DNA from: Pseudomonas pseudonitroreducens
GTDB lineage: Bacteria; Pseudomonadota; Gammaproteobacteria; Pseudomonadales; Pseudomonadaceae
DNA length: 64,000 bases
Reading direction: 5' to 3'
Assembly: GCF_021603645.1 (NCBI RefSeq)
Contig: NZ_BQHJ01000010.1
Location: 124,001-188,000 of the forward strand
The translations under genes were made by a program, and so were the position numbers. The notes beneath the pieces are model-generated. The model had not been told where the DNA came from. It made no database searches and was given only the letters and a program-made list of their open reading frames with translations. Shown here one piece after another: positions 1 to 8,951 of the stretch; position 1 is the first letter of the stretch, and each line of letters begins with the position of its first letter.

Positions 1-1298
1 CCAAGCAATACCCGCGCTACGAGGATGCGAAGCTGCAGGCCTACGTCCAGCAGGTCGGCGAACGGGTCGCCCGCGCCGGCGACCGGCCGCAGCTGCAGTA
101 TCACTTCACGGTCATCGACACCCCTGACATCAACGCCTTCGCCCTGCCCGGCGGCTACATCTATATCCACCGCGGGCTGATGGCGTATCTGGGCTCGGAG
201 GCGGAACTGGCGGCCGTGCTCGGCCATGAAGTCGGCCACGTTACCGCGCGGCACAGTGTCAAGCAGCAAAGCCAGTCCAGCGCCTGGAACATCCTTGGTC
301 AGGCCGTGGCCATTGGCACCGGCGTCGGCGCCGCCGCCGACCTCACCAACGTGCTCGGCACCGCCTTCGTGCGCGGCTATGGCCGCGACATGGAACTGGA
401 GGCCGACGGCCTGGGCGCCAAGTACCTGGCTCGCGCCGGCTACGATCCCACCGCGATGATCCAGGTGGTGCGGGTGCTGAAGAACCAGGAAGACTTCGCC
501 CGTGACGAGGCCGCGCGCAAGGGGCAGGCAGCCCAGCCGGTGGGCTACCACGGGCTGTTCGACACCCATCCGGACAACGACCAGCGCCTGAAACAGGTGA
601 TCGGGCCGGCCCAGGCCCTGGCTGCCAGCGGTCAGCGCGAAGTCGGTGCCGAGCGCTACCTGAAGGCCATCGACGGCATGCCCTTCGGCGACTCCGCCTC
701 CAGTGGCGTGCGCCGCGGGCAGAGCTTCTACCACACGGAACTGGACTTCACCCTGACCTACCCCGCGGGCTGGGGCATTCTCAACCAGCCGACCGCCCTG
801 GTCGGCTTCACCGCCGACCAGCAGGCCTACATCGGCATGAAGCTGGTGCAGCGCGAGGGCCAGCTGACGCCGGCGGAATACCTGCGCAAGGGGACTGGTG
901 GGCGGCTATCGAACGAAGAAAGCTTCCAGCAGGCCGGCCTGGATGTCGCCACCGGTGTGGTGCCGGGTTCGCCGGCGCGGCGCGTGGCGGTGGTCTACCA
1001 GAAGGACCGCGCCTACCTCTTCGTTGGTGCGGTCAAAGGCCGCGCCTCCCTGGAGAGCGTCGACGACGAATTCATGCAGGTCATCCGCAGCTTCAGGCCG
1101 ATGCGCGCAGACGAACAGAAATACGCACAACCCCGCCGGATCGCCGTTGTTCAGGTCAAATCCGGGCAGACTGTCGAGCAGTTCGCGAAGGCTGAATCCG
1201 GTCCGGAATCTGACTCGATAAATCGTATACGTTTATTGAATGACTTGTATCCAACTGGTCAGCCAAAACCGGGCGATTGGCTGAAAGTCGTACGCTAG
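1..1298 (+). CDS. M48-family zinc metalloprotease, 5' end outside window
   Basis: The reading frame is open from base 3, so the start lies before the window; about 431 codons are visible. The zinc-binding motif HEVGH is encoded at 225-239, and the downstream LEADGLGAKYLA carries the third zinc ligand (Glu) typical of M48 peptidases of the BepA/Oma1 kind, which act in the periplasm on misfolded envelope proteins. The visible N-terminal part reads PGGYIYIHRGL, also typical of the family. The last ~50 residues (VVQVKSGQTVEQFAKAES through PKPGDWLKVV) resemble a LysM-like or peptidoglycan-targeting tail; that part is inference. The gene ends about 100 bp before the malic enzyme gene, which seems to have its own promoter. 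Confidence 0.9.
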   Translation, partial: KQYPRYEDAKLQAYVQQVGERVARAGDRPQLQYHFTVIDTPDINAFALPGGYIYIHRGLMAYLGSEAELAAVLGHEVGHVTARHSVKQQSQSSAWNILGQAVAIGTGVGAAADLTNVLGTAFVRGYGRDMELEADGLGAKYLARAGYDPTAMIQVVRVLKNQEDFARDEAARKGQAAQPVGYHGLFDTHPDNDQRLKQVIGPAQALAASGQREVGAERYLKAIDGMPFGDSASSGVRRGQSFYHTELDFTLTYPAGWGILNQPTALVGFTADQQAYIGMKLVQREGQLTPAEYLRKGTGGRLSNEESFQQAGLDVATGVVPGSPARRVAVVYQKDRAYLFVGAVKGRASLESVDDEFMQVIRSFRPMRADEQKYAQPRRIAVVQVKSGQTVEQFAKAESGPESDSINRIRLLNDLYPTGQPKPGDWLKVVR

Positions 1299-1327
1299 AG
1301 GTCTTGACAGCAGGGGCTTGGGCTACC

Positions 1328-1356
1328 TTGGCAGGTGCGGGGTTTGTGCGTATGCT
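1328..1356 (+). promoter_or_regulatory. Predicted sigma-70 promoter for the malic enzyme gene
   Basis: TTGGCA at 1328-1333 and TATGCT at 1351-1356 are separated by 17 bp, close to the sigma-70 consensus, and lie 46 bp before the malic enzyme start. A separate TTGACA at 1304-1309 has no good partner. Prediction from sequence only. Confidence 0.5.
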
Positions 1357-1401
1357 CGGGCCCCCGTCTGTCCAACAAGCAACAAAAGCGGAAGTGCCCA
1401 A

Positions 1402-2670
1402 ATGTCTGATCTCAAGACCGCTGCCCTCGAATATCACGCCCAACCCCGCCCCGGTAAACTGAGCGTCGAGCTGACCAAGCCGACCGTCACCGCCCGCGAC
1501 CTGTCGCTGGCGTACAGCCCGGGTGTCGCCGAGCCGGTGCGCGAAATCGCGCGTGATCCGGAACTGGCCTTCAAGTACACCGGCAAGGGCAACCTGGTCG
1601 CGGTCATTTCCGACGGCACCGCCATCCTCGGCCTGGGCAACCTCGGCCCGCTGGCCTCCAAGCCGGTGATGGAAGGCAAGGGCGTTCTGTTCAAGCGCTT
1701 CGCCGGGGTCGACGTGTTCGACATCGAAGTCGATGCCGAGAGCCCGCAGGCCTTCATCGATACCGTCAAGCGCATCTCCATCACCTTTGGCGGCATCAAC
1801 CTGGAAGACATCAAGGCACCCGAGTGCTTCGAGATCGAGCGCGCCCTGATCGAACAGTGCGACATCCCGGTGTTCCACGATGACCAGCACGGCACCGCCA
1901 TCGTGACCGCCGCCGGCATGCTCAACGCCCTGGAAATCGCCGGCAAGAAGCTCGAGACCGCGAAGATCGTCTGCCTCGGCGCTGGCGCTGCCGCCATCTC
2001 CTGCATGAAGCTGCTGGTGAGCATGGGCGCCAAGGTCGAGAACATCTACATGATCGACCGCCAGGGCGTGATCCATGCCGGCCGTAACGATCTGAACCAG
2101 TACAAGGCGGTGTTCGCCACCGAGACCGACAAACGCACCCTGTCCGACGCCCTGGAAGGCGCCGACGTGTTCGTTGGCCTGTCTGGTGCCAACCTGCTCA
2201 GCGCTGAAGACCTCCAGCGCATGGCGCCGAACCCGATCGTCTTCGCCTGCTCGAACCCGGACCCGGAAATCAAGCCGGAACTGGCCCACGCCACCCGCAA
2301 CGACGTGATCATGGCCACCGGCCGTTCGGACTACCCGAACCAGGTCAACAACGTGCTTGGCTTCCCCTTCATCTTCCGCGGTGCCCTGGACGTGCGCGCC
2401 ACCCGCATCAACGAAGAAATGAAGATCGCCGCCGCCCTGGCCCTGCGTGACCTGGCCAAGCTGCCGGTACCCAAGGACGTGTGCGACGCCTACGGCGTGA
2501 CCGCCCTGGAATTCGGCCGCGAGTACATCATTCCGAAGCCGATGGACAAGCGCCTGATCACCGTCGTTTCCGATGCCGTGGCCAAGGCCGCCATCGAGAC
2601 TGGCGTGGCGACCCTGCCGTATCCGAAGCACTACCCGCTGCAGTCGGTGGAAGACGTCTTCAAAGGCTGA
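1402..2670 (+). CDS. maeB: Malic enzyme, short single-domain form (NADP-type)
   Basis: Oxidative decarboxylation of malate to pyruvate, feeding pyruvate and NADPH during growth on C4 acids. The 422-residue product has the N-terminal malic domain (SDGTAILGLGNLG near residue 69, then the metal-site motif DDQHGTA) and a C-terminal Rossmann domain with the dinucleotide motif LGAGAAAISC. It ends soon after that domain, so it lacks the phosphotransacetylase-like half found in the ~760-residue MaeB of enterics. ATG 1402 was chosen over the longer frame because the protein MSDLKTAALEYHAQPRPGK aligns with known family N-termini and GGAAG precedes it. A rho-independent terminator follows. Cofactor preference is inferred from the family. 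Confidence 0.93.
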   Translation: MSDLKTAALEYHAQPRPGKLSVELTKPTVTARDLSLAYSPGVAEPVREIARDPELAFKYTGKGNLVAVISDGTAILGLGNLGPLASKPVMEGKGVLFKRFAGVDVFDIEVDAESPQAFIDTVKRISITFGGINLEDIKAPECFEIERALIEQCDIPVFHDDQHGTAIVTAAGMLNALEIAGKKLETAKIVCLGAGAAAISCMKLLVSMGAKVENIYMIDRQGVIHAGRNDLNQYKAVFATETDKRTLSDALEGADVFVGLSGANLLSAEDLQRMAPNPIVFACSNPDPEIKPELAHATRNDVIMATGRSDYPNQVNNVLGFPFIFRGALDVRATRINEEMKIAAALALRDLAKLPVPKDVCDAYGVTALEFGREYIIPKPMDKRLITVVSDAVAKAAIETGVATLPYPKHYPLQSVEDVFKG

Positions 2671-2685
2671 TTCCGTCTGACCTGG

Positions 2686-2711
2686 AAAACCCCGCCTCGG
2701 CGGGGTTTTTC
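2686..2711 (+). terminator. Rho-independent terminator after malic enzyme gene
   Basis: Stem CCCCGCC, loop TC, stem GGCGGGG (2690-2705), followed by TTTTTCTTTTT. It begins 16 bp after the stop codon. Confidence 0.9.
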
Positions 2712-2850
2712 TTTTTCAGCTGAGTGAAACGAAGAGTTACCCATTAATGACTGAAGGCAGGGGCCTTCAGAATCGTCCCGACTATCCTTCCCTGCTCATG
2801 CATTGACGCGTCCGCTGCCCTGGAGCGGGCCGGACGCATGGGGGAGCATC

Positions 2851-3624
2851 ATGAATCGGACTTGGCTGGCAGTCGCCACCCTGGCGGCCAGTGCCGCGCT
2901 CATCGGTTGCGCAGGGGCACCGCAAATGAGCTGGGATCGGGTGGGAGACTCGGCGCAGCGCGCCGTCACCAGCGCCGACGTCTGGGCACCGGTGGCCGGC
3001 GCGGCGGTGATTGCGGCGGGCAACTGGGACCACAAGTGGCAGAAGTCGGCGAGCAACCACGGCTGGTTGTTCGGCGGCGACGCCAACCAGGCTGCCGACC
3101 GCATGCTCAACCTCGCCACCGGCCTGAGCGTCGTCACCGCCTTGGTGGCTTCGCCCAAGGACGTGAGCACCGAGGAGAAATGGAGCTGGCGCGGGCGCAA
3201 CCTGAGCTTGCTGGCGGCGGACCGCTATGCGGTGACCGGTTTCGTCGAGGAGGCCAAGGAGTGGTCCGGACGCGAGCGGCCGGACGGAATCCCCGATGAC
3301 TCCTTCCCCTCCAAGCACACTGCGGTGACGGCTGTGCACACCAGTTTTACCCGGCGCAACCTGGACTACATCGACCTGGACCCTGCCTGGCGCTACACCG
3401 CCAGGGCCGGGCTCTACACCCTCGACGGGCTGACCGCGCTGTCGCGCGTGGAAGGTGACAAGCACTATCCCACCGACGTGCTGGTGGGGATGGCGGTGGG
3501 CAACTTCTTCGCCAACTTCACCTACAACCTGTTCCTCGAGGGGCCGGAGAGCGAGCGCTACAACGTGGCGGTGGTCCCGGAAACCGGCGGCGGCATGAGC
3601 CTGCGTGCGGCGATGCTGTTCTGA
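2851..3624 (+). CDS. PAP2-superfamily phosphatase, predicted lipoprotein
   Basis: The 257-residue protein has a lipoprotein signal peptide (MNRTWLAVATLAASAALIGC, lipobox ALIGC) and all three PAP2 phosphatase motifs: K-x6-RP in KEWSGRERP, S-x-x-H in PSKHTA, and SR-x5-H-x3-D in SRVEGDKHYPTD. PAP2 enzymes hydrolyse lipid phosphates or undecaprenyl pyrophosphate; the substrate here is unknown. The lipid anchor would place the active site in the periplasm. The start follows GGGGAG at 2841-2846. The gene stands between the malic enzyme terminator and a solute-binding protein gene in the same direction, 63 bp downstream. Confidence 0.88.
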   Translation: MNRTWLAVATLAASAALIGCAGAPQMSWDRVGDSAQRAVTSADVWAPVAGAAVIAAGNWDHKWQKSASNHGWLFGGDANQAADRMLNLATGLSVVTALVASPKDVSTEEKWSWRGRNLSLLAADRYAVTGFVEEAKEWSGRERPDGIPDDSFPSKHTAVTAVHTSFTRRNLDYIDLDPAWRYTARAGLYTLDGLTALSRVEGDKHYPTDVLVGMAVGNFFANFTYNLFLEGPESERYNVAVVPETGGGMSLRAAMLF

Positions 3625-3687
3625 AGATTGGCGCGACGCCGGGGGCAGCGACTAGTCTTGCCCAAGCCCCTCCCCGGACGTTTCCCA

Positions 3688-4422
3688 ATGCTGCTGCGCC
3701 TGCTGCTGTTCCTCTTGTTCCTGTGCGTCTCCAGCGCGGCGCGGGCCGGGGAAACGCTGCGTATCGCCGCGGATCGCTGGCCGCCCTACGCGGACCGGCA
3801 GTTGCCCGGCAATGGCGTGGCGGTGCATCTGGTACAGGCCGCGCTCAAGCGCGCCGGCTATGCCAGCGAATACATCGAGGTGCCCTGGCCGCGCGTGCTG
3901 CACGGTGTGGCGAACGGCGAGTACGACCTGGTGGCGGATGCCTGGTATACGCCGGAGCGGGAGTCCTTCGGTGTGTATTCCGAGTCCTATCTGTTCAACC
4001 GCGTGCGCCTGATCAAGCGCCAGGGCTCGCCCATTACCTTCGGCAAGCTGGCCGATCTCTATCCGTATCGCATTGCCATGGTGCGCGGCTATGCCTATTC
4101 CGCCGCGTTCGACAGCGACTCGAATTTGCAGCGGGTCGCGGTATTCAGCTTCGTCAATGCGGCGCTGATGCTGCAGGCCGGGCGCGTGGACCTGACACTG
4201 GAAGACGAGATTACCGCGCGGGTGCATTTCAACGGCGACCTCGCCGAACTCAAGGGGCAGCTGGAGTTCCTCCCGGTGCCGCTGGCCGAGAACGGCCTGC
4301 ACATCCTCGTCGGCCGGCATAACCCGCACCATGCCAAGATAGTTGCGGCCTTCAACAAGGCGATCCGCGAGATGCGTGCGGATGGCAGCTACGACCAGCT
4401 GATGCGCGAGCACGGTCTCTGA
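3688..4422 (+). CDS. Periplasmic solute-binding protein, amino-acid type (SBP_bac_3)
   Basis: A 244-residue protein with a clear signal peptide (MLLRLLLFLLFLCVSSAARA) followed by GETLRIAADRWPPY, the usual start of family 3 solute-binding domains, and later NGEYDLVADAWYTPER and LMREHG. No permease or ATPase gene is adjacent, so it is an orphan binding protein. Many such orphans in Pseudomonas bind polar amino acids or act as sensors; the ligand cannot be told from sequence. Start ATG 3688 was preferred over the longer frame because it begins the signal peptide. Confidence 0.85.
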   Translation: MLLRLLLFLLFLCVSSAARAGETLRIAADRWPPYADRQLPGNGVAVHLVQAALKRAGYASEYIEVPWPRVLHGVANGEYDLVADAWYTPERESFGVYSESYLFNRVRLIKRQGSPITFGKLADLYPYRIAMVRGYAYSAAFDSDSNLQRVAVFSFVNAALMLQAGRVDLTLEDEITARVHFNGDLAELKGQLEFLPVPLAENGLHILVGRHNPHHAKIVAAFNKAIREMRADGSYDQLMREHGL

Positions 4423-4441
4423 CGGCGGCCTTGGCCTCTGG

Positions 4442-4532
4442 GTAGGAGCGAGCCTGCTCGCGAACCCCGTTTCGCGCCAGGCCATCTGGTGCAATGTGTT
4501 CGCGAGCAAGAACTGGGCGTCCCCGCGCTCCT
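4442..4532. repeat. REP pair, family A, right copy degenerate
   Basis: GTAGGAGCGAGCCTGCTCGC at 4442 is a family A palindrome. The facing copy (GTTCGCGAGCAAGAACTGGG and onward) is degraded. It fills the space between the convergent solute-binding and FUSC genes. Confidence 0.75.
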
Positions 4533-4541
4533 GCAAAAGCG

Positions 4542-6737
4542 TCAGGCGGTTTCAGCCTGCTCCGCGCCGATGTCCTTCTTCAGCAGGTGCGCCGCCAGGG
4601 TGCGTAGTGGCGTGAGCTGCCGGCAAATGAGTGCCAGCTGGGTCTGCACCAGGCGGTGGGCGTCGTCCTGTTCCTCGGGCAGTTCTTCCAGGCGTTTGGC
4701 CAGCGCGTCTTCCTCGTCGCTGTAGATAGCCACCGGGCGCCGCTCGTTGAGGCGCGCGGCGATGTCGTCGAGGCTGGCGGTGAGGCGCTCGGCGGCCTCG
4801 GCGATGAGGTCGTCGTTGACGTCCGGTGGCAGCTGGTTGCGGTGCGCGCCGAGGGCGGAGAGGTAGCTGAGCAGGGTGTGGGAGAGCACCAGGAAACGGA
4901 AGCCGATTTCCGCGTCTTTGCGGAAGTGGCCCGGCTCCAGAAGCATGTTCGACAGCGTGGTGGAGAGTGTCGCGTCGGCGTTGTGCGCGTTGCGCCGCGC
5001 CGTGCGATAGGCGAGGTCGTCGCGCTTGCCGTTGGCGTACTGCTGCATGATTTCCCGCAGATAGCGGCTGTTGCACGCCAGGGTGCCGCCGACCAGCCGA
5101 TGCAGGCTGCGCCCGTGCCAGTCGGGCAGCACCAGGAATACCGCGATGCCGGCGATCAGCGCACCCAGCAGGGTGTCGAACAGGCGCGGCAGGATCAGCC
5201 CGTAGCCGTCGCCCACCTGGTTGAAGCAGAACAGCACCAGCAGGGTGATCGCCGCGGTGGCCAGGGTATAGCGTGTGCTCCGCGTGGCGAAGAAGGCGAC
5301 CCCGGCGACCACCGCCAGCAGCGACTGGAGCAGCGGGTTGGGGAACAGGTCGATCAGTGCCCAGCCGGCCACCAGGCCGACCAGTGTGCCGAGTATCCGC
5401 TGCACCAGACGGATGCGCGTCGCCCCGTAGTTCGGCTGGCAGACGAACACCGTGGTGAGCATGATCCAGTAGCCCTGGGTCGGGTGGATCAGGTGCAGCA
5501 CGCCATAGCCGGCGGCCAGCGCCAGCGACAGGCGCAGGGCGTGGCGGAACAGCAGCGAGGTCGGCGACACCTGCAGGCGGATGCGCTCCAGTGCATCCTT
5601 GAGCGAGCGCGGGGAACGGTCGAGCAGGGTGCTGTCCTGCTCATCGTCGAGCGCGTCGGGGTTGCTCGCACCGCTGAGCTTGCGGTCCAGGGTGGTGAGG
5701 TTGGCGGCCAGCGCGCCGAGGGAGCGCAGTAGCCCGCGCCAGGCTGGATTACCCTGCTGGCGCAGGTATTCCAGCGAGGCGTTGAGGTCGGCCAGGGCCA
5801 GTTCGCTGTCGTTGTAGTCGAACGGCTGGCGCAGCTGGATCGCCTTCGCCAGCGCCTTGCACGCCTTGCCCTGCTGGTTGAGCAGGCGCTGGCAGCGGAA
5901 CAGCACATCGCTGTGGAAGAACGCCTCGGCCAATTGGTTGTACGGGTAATGCGACGAGCTGGCGCGTTCGTGGACGTCCTGGGCGATGAAGTAGAGCTTC
6001 AGGTAGCGGCTGATCTTCGGGCTCGGCCTGCCGTGGGAGAGGCGCGCCAGGATGGTTTCCTTGGCCTGGTTCAATGCCACCACCACGCGCCCGTTCTGCC
6101 GCGCCAGGGCCAGGCGCTGGGCCTCGACATCGAGGTGCCGCAGCGGCTCCAGCAGGGTCGACTTAATCTTCAGGTACTCGCCCAGTTCGAGGAACAGCTT
6201 CGCCAGGCTCTGTTGCACCGGCTGGTTGGCGAACAGGGCGTTCCAGAGTACCGAGAGCAACCCGTACCAGCCGGCGCCGGCCACCAGCAGCAGCGGCTCG
6301 CGCCAGAAGTCGGTGGGCGTGCCGCCGCGCTGGTCGACGCCGATCATGGTGTAGATCGACAGGATCAGTGTCGCCGAGGCGATGGCCGCGTAGCGCTCGC
6401 CCAGGGCACCGAGCAGGGTCATGGCGAAGGTCGACAGGGCCAGCCCGGCGACGAACAGCAGCGGGTAGGGGAACAGCAGCTCCACCGCCAGTGCGGCGAT
6501 GCTGAAGCAGGCCAGCGTCACCAGCAGCGCCTGCAGGCGTCCCAGCCAGTGGTCGTCGGTTTCCGCCAGGGCGCTGGCGATGACGCCGAGGAACAGCGGG
6601 ATCACCAGCTCCGGCCGGCCCTGCAGCCAGCACGCGAGCATGACCCCGCTGAGGGCGACGAACACCCGCAGGCTGTAGGCGAACTTGTCCAGCGCCCAGA
6701 GGCGCCGCAGAGACTGGAGCAGTGGGGAGGAGAACAT
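4542..6737 (-). CDS. FUSC-family inner membrane protein (YccS/YhfK type)
   Basis: A 731-residue protein with two hydrophobic blocks: about six helices near residues 20-170 and a second block near 390-520, separated by a soluble region; the C-terminal ~200 residues are cytoplasmic and charged. This is the layout of YccS/YhfK, distantly related to plant aluminium-activated transporters and AaeB efflux pumps. Residues LALAAGYGVLHLIHPTQGYW start the second block and match the conserved FUSC motif region. Function in Pseudomonas is not established; aromatic acid efflux is one possibility. The next gene upstream, dbpA, is in the same direction but separated by a REPIN. Initiation at 6737 has only a weak ribosome site. 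Confidence 0.85.
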   Translation of the reverse strand: MFSSPLLQSLRRLWALDKFAYSLRVFVALSGVMLACWLQGRPELVIPLFLGVIASALAETDDHWLGRLQALLVTLACFSIAALAVELLFPYPLLFVAGLALSTFAMTLLGALGERYAAIASATLILSIYTMIGVDQRGGTPTDFWREPLLLVAGAGWYGLLSVLWNALFANQPVQQSLAKLFLELGEYLKIKSTLLEPLRHLDVEAQRLALARQNGRVVVALNQAKETILARLSHGRPSPKISRYLKLYFIAQDVHERASSSHYPYNQLAEAFFHSDVLFRCQRLLNQQGKACKALAKAIQLRQPFDYNDSELALADLNASLEYLRQQGNPAWRGLLRSLGALAANLTTLDRKLSGASNPDALDDEQDSTLLDRSPRSLKDALERIRLQVSPTSLLFRHALRLSLALAAGYGVLHLIHPTQGYWIMLTTVFVCQPNYGATRIRLVQRILGTLVGLVAGWALIDLFPNPLLQSLLAVVAGVAFFATRSTRYTLATAAITLLVLFCFNQVGDGYGLILPRLFDTLLGALIAGIAVFLVLPDWHGRSLHRLVGGTLACNSRYLREIMQQYANGKRDDLAYRTARRNAHNADATLSTTLSNMLLEPGHFRKDAEIGFRFLVLSHTLLSYLSALGAHRNQLPPDVNDDLIAEAAERLTASLDDIAARLNERRPVAIYSDEEDALAKRLEELPEEQDDAHRLVQTQLALICRQLTPLRTLAAHLLKKDIGAEQAETA

Positions 6738-6843
6738 GCGCGTGCGGGACTTCCGAATGTCTGCCCCTCAGACTAGCGGAACGACTGTCGTGCGGCTATC
6801 GCGAGCGAGTCACGCACCGTGCGACCAGGCCGCTGGGCTCTCT

Positions 6844-6921
6844 GTAGGAGCGAGCTTGCTCGCGAACAATGTTTACCGACGTTACCGATATCGTGCGGTT
6901 CGCGAGCAAGCTCGCTCCTAC
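6844..6921. repeat. REPIN, family A
   Basis: Two copies of GTAGGAGCGAGCTTGCTCGC in inverted orientation (6844-6867 and 6899-6921) around a 31-bp spacer, in the 198 bp between dbpA and the FUSC gene. Transcripts crossing it would fold into a long hairpin. Confidence 0.9.
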
Positions 6922-6935
6922 ATACACAGGCATCG

Positions 6936-8312
6936 CTAGAGGATGCGTGCCTTGAACGAGCGGCCCTTGATCTTGCCTTCGTTGAAGTGCTTCAGCGCCT
7001 GCTTGGCGACATCGCGTTCCACGGCGACGAAGGCCTGGAAATCGAAGATGGCGATCTTGCCCACCTGCGTTCCTTTCAGGCCGGCATCGCCGGTGAGGCC
7101 GCCGAGGATATCGCCGGGGCGCAGCTTGTCCTTGCGTCCGCCGGCGATCGCCAGAGTGGTCATCGGCGGCAGCAGCGGGGCGTCGTTGGCCTTGAGGAAA
7201 TCGATGCGCTCCCAATTCAGCGGCGCGCCCTGCAAGTCCTCGATCGCCTGGGCGCGACTGGCCTCGGCGGGGGTGACCAGGGACAGCGCCAGGCCCTTCT
7301 CGCCGGCACGGCCACTGCGGCCGATACGGTGCACGTGGACCTGCGCGTCACGCGACAGCTCGACGTTGATCACCGCTTCCAGCGCAGCGATGTCCAGCCC
7401 GCGCGCGGCCACGTCGGTGGCTACCAGCACGCTGCAGCTGCGGTTGGCGAACATGGTCAGCACCTGGTCGCGCTCGCGCTGTTCCAGATCGCCGTGCAGG
7501 GCCAGGGCGGAAATCTTCCGGGCATTGAGTTGCTCCACCACTTCCATGCATTGCTGGCGGGTATGGCAGAAGGCGACGCAGGATTGCGGGCGGAAATGCT
7601 GCAGCAGGCGGACGACGGCATCCAGGCGCTGCTTGGCATCGATCTCGTAGAAATGCTGTTCGATCTGGCTGTCGTCGTGCAGCGCTTCCACTTCCACGCG
7701 CTCGGGATTCTTCAGGAACTTTGCCGCCAGTTGGCCGATGCCATCGGGGTAGGTGGCGGAGAACAGCAGCGTCTGCCGGCGCGCCGGAGCCTGGCCGATG
7801 ATGTCGGCGATGCTGTCGTAGAAACCCATGTCGAGCATCCGGTCGGCTTCGTCGAGCACCAGCGTATTCAGGCCGTCGAGCTTCAGGGTGCCGCGGCGCA
7901 GGTGCTCCTGGATCCGTCCCGGCGTCCCGACCACGACGTGGGCGCCGTGCTCCAGCGAGCCGATCTGCGGGCCGAAAGGCGTGCCGCCGCAGAGGGTCAG
8001 CACCTTGATGTTGTCGGCAGCGCGGGCGAGACGGCGGATCTCCTTGGCGACCTGGTCGGCGAGCTCGCGGGTCGGGCACAGCACCAGCGCCTGGCAGCCG
8101 AAGTAGCGCGGATTCAGCGGGCTGAGCAGACCGATGCCGAAGGCGGCAGTCTTGCCGCTACCGGTCTTGGCCTGGGCGATCAGATCGCGGCCCTTGAGGA
8201 TCGCCGGCAAGGCGGCGGCCTGGATCGGCGTCATCTCGCGGTAACCGAGAGAATCGAGGTTGGCCAGCAGGTCGGCCGACAGCGCGAGGCTGGAAAATGC
8301 AGAGGTGGTCAC
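6936..8312 (-). CDS. dbpA: ATP-dependent RNA helicase DbpA
   Basis: A 458-residue DEAD-box helicase for 50S ribosome assembly. Helicase motifs are in order: Q motif region REMTPIQ, Walker A AKTGSGKT, DEAD in DEADRMLD, SAT in SATYPD, and motif VI HRIGRSGR. The C-terminal ~75 residues (LRPGDILGGLTGDAGL and onward) match the DbpA RNA-binding domain that recognises hairpin 92 of 23S rRNA, which separates DbpA from other DEAD-box proteins. The start is taken as GTG 8312 (V-T-T-S-A-F-S-S-L), which gives the usual family length; the longer frame to 8408 adds a Cys/Arg-rich stretch unlike the family. No good Shine-Dalgarno is seen there. It is divergent from the cold-shock gene, which fits a shared cold-response role. 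Confidence 0.93.
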   Translation of the reverse strand: MTTSAFSSLALSADLLANLDSLGYREMTPIQAAALPAILKGRDLIAQAKTGSGKTAAFGIGLLSPLNPRYFGCQALVLCPTRELADQVAKEIRRLARAADNIKVLTLCGGTPFGPQIGSLEHGAHVVVGTPGRIQEHLRRGTLKLDGLNTLVLDEADRMLDMGFYDSIADIIGQAPARRQTLLFSATYPDGIGQLAAKFLKNPERVEVEALHDDSQIEQHFYEIDAKQRLDAVVRLLQHFRPQSCVAFCHTRQQCMEVVEQLNARKISALALHGDLEQRERDQVLTMFANRSCSVLVATDVAARGLDIAALEAVINVELSRDAQVHVHRIGRSGRAGEKGLALSLVTPAEASRAQAIEDLQGAPLNWERIDFLKANDAPLLPPMTTLAIAGGRKDKLRPGDILGGLTGDAGLKGTQVGKIAIFDFQAFVAVERDVAKQALKHFNEGKIKGRSFKARIL

Positions 8313-8633
8313 GAAGGGAGCCCGGGTGAATCCATATGGCCGCGCAGTGTAGCAGGAGAGTACCCTCAGCAGGGCTGAGAAGCCGATATGGCAAGGGTTT
8401 GAGGCCACTCGTCCGAATTTGCCAAAGTGCCGATATACGGTTTTTTCAAGAGATTCGCTTTCCGCGAATTTTTGTCGTAGAGTTTCCGCACTGTGTTTGC
8501 ATGGGTCGCCGTCGATCGTGACCTGATGCGGTCGGTTATTCCACCCCGTCCTGCTCGACTCCTTGTAACTCCTTGCAACTCAGTTCCTGGCCATTCGTGG
8601 CTAATTTCAAAAATACGTTCCAAGGAGAACACC
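8313..8633 (+). promoter_or_regulatory. Divergent control region and likely long leader of the cold-shock gene
   Basis: This 321-bp gene-free stretch separates dbpA from the cold-shock gene. It is AT-rich around 8430-8480 and contains the inverted repeat TTCGCTTTCCGCGAA (8456-8470). A strong AAGGAG site sits at 8622-8627. Cold-shock genes of this family often have long structured leaders; that this one does is inference. No clear promoter consensus was identified. Confidence 0.4.
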
Positions 8634-8846
8634 ATGTCGAATCGTCAGAACGGCACCGTCAAGTGGTTCAACGAGACCAAAGGCTACGGCTTCATTACCC
8701 CGGAAAGCGGCCCGGACGTGTTCGTACACTTCCGCGCTATCGAAGGTAACGGCTTCAAGACTCTGGCCGAAGGCCAGAAGGTCAGCTTCGAAGTCGTGCA
8801 GGGCCAGAAAGGCATGCAGGCCGAGCGCGTACAGGTGATCAACTAA
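8634..8846 (+). CDS. Cold-shock protein, CspA family
   Basis: A 70-residue single-domain protein carrying RNP1 (KGYGFITP) and RNP2 (VFVHF), the nucleic-acid-binding motifs of the cold-shock domain. It binds single-stranded RNA or DNA and acts as an RNA chaperone. ATG 8634 follows AAGGAGAA with ideal spacing; the in-frame extension upstream is not family-like. It is monocistronic, with a strong terminator 25 bp downstream. Whether it is cold-induced cannot be read from sequence, since Pseudomonas has several constitutive members. Confidence 0.95.
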   Translation: MSNRQNGTVKWFNETKGYGFITPESGPDVFVHFRAIEGNGFKTLAEGQKVSFEVVQGQKGMQAERVQVIN

Positions 8847-8870
8847 GATCCCCTGGCGTCAGCCGAAAGA

Positions 8871-8898
8871 CCCCGGATGGAAACATCCGGGGTTTTTT
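8871..8898 (+). terminator. Rho-independent terminator of the cold-shock gene
   Basis: Stem CCCCGGATG, loop GAAA, stem CATCCGGGG, then TTTTTT. Confidence 0.93.
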
Positions 8899-8951
8899 AT
8901 TGCCTATGTTCTTTACCTATCGCACCGTCATCGATTTCCGGAGTTGCCCCC

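Noticed and set aside
1156-2631. 491-codon minus-strand frame opposite the malic enzyme gene
   Set aside because: Antisense shadow; the plus strand has all malic enzyme motifs.
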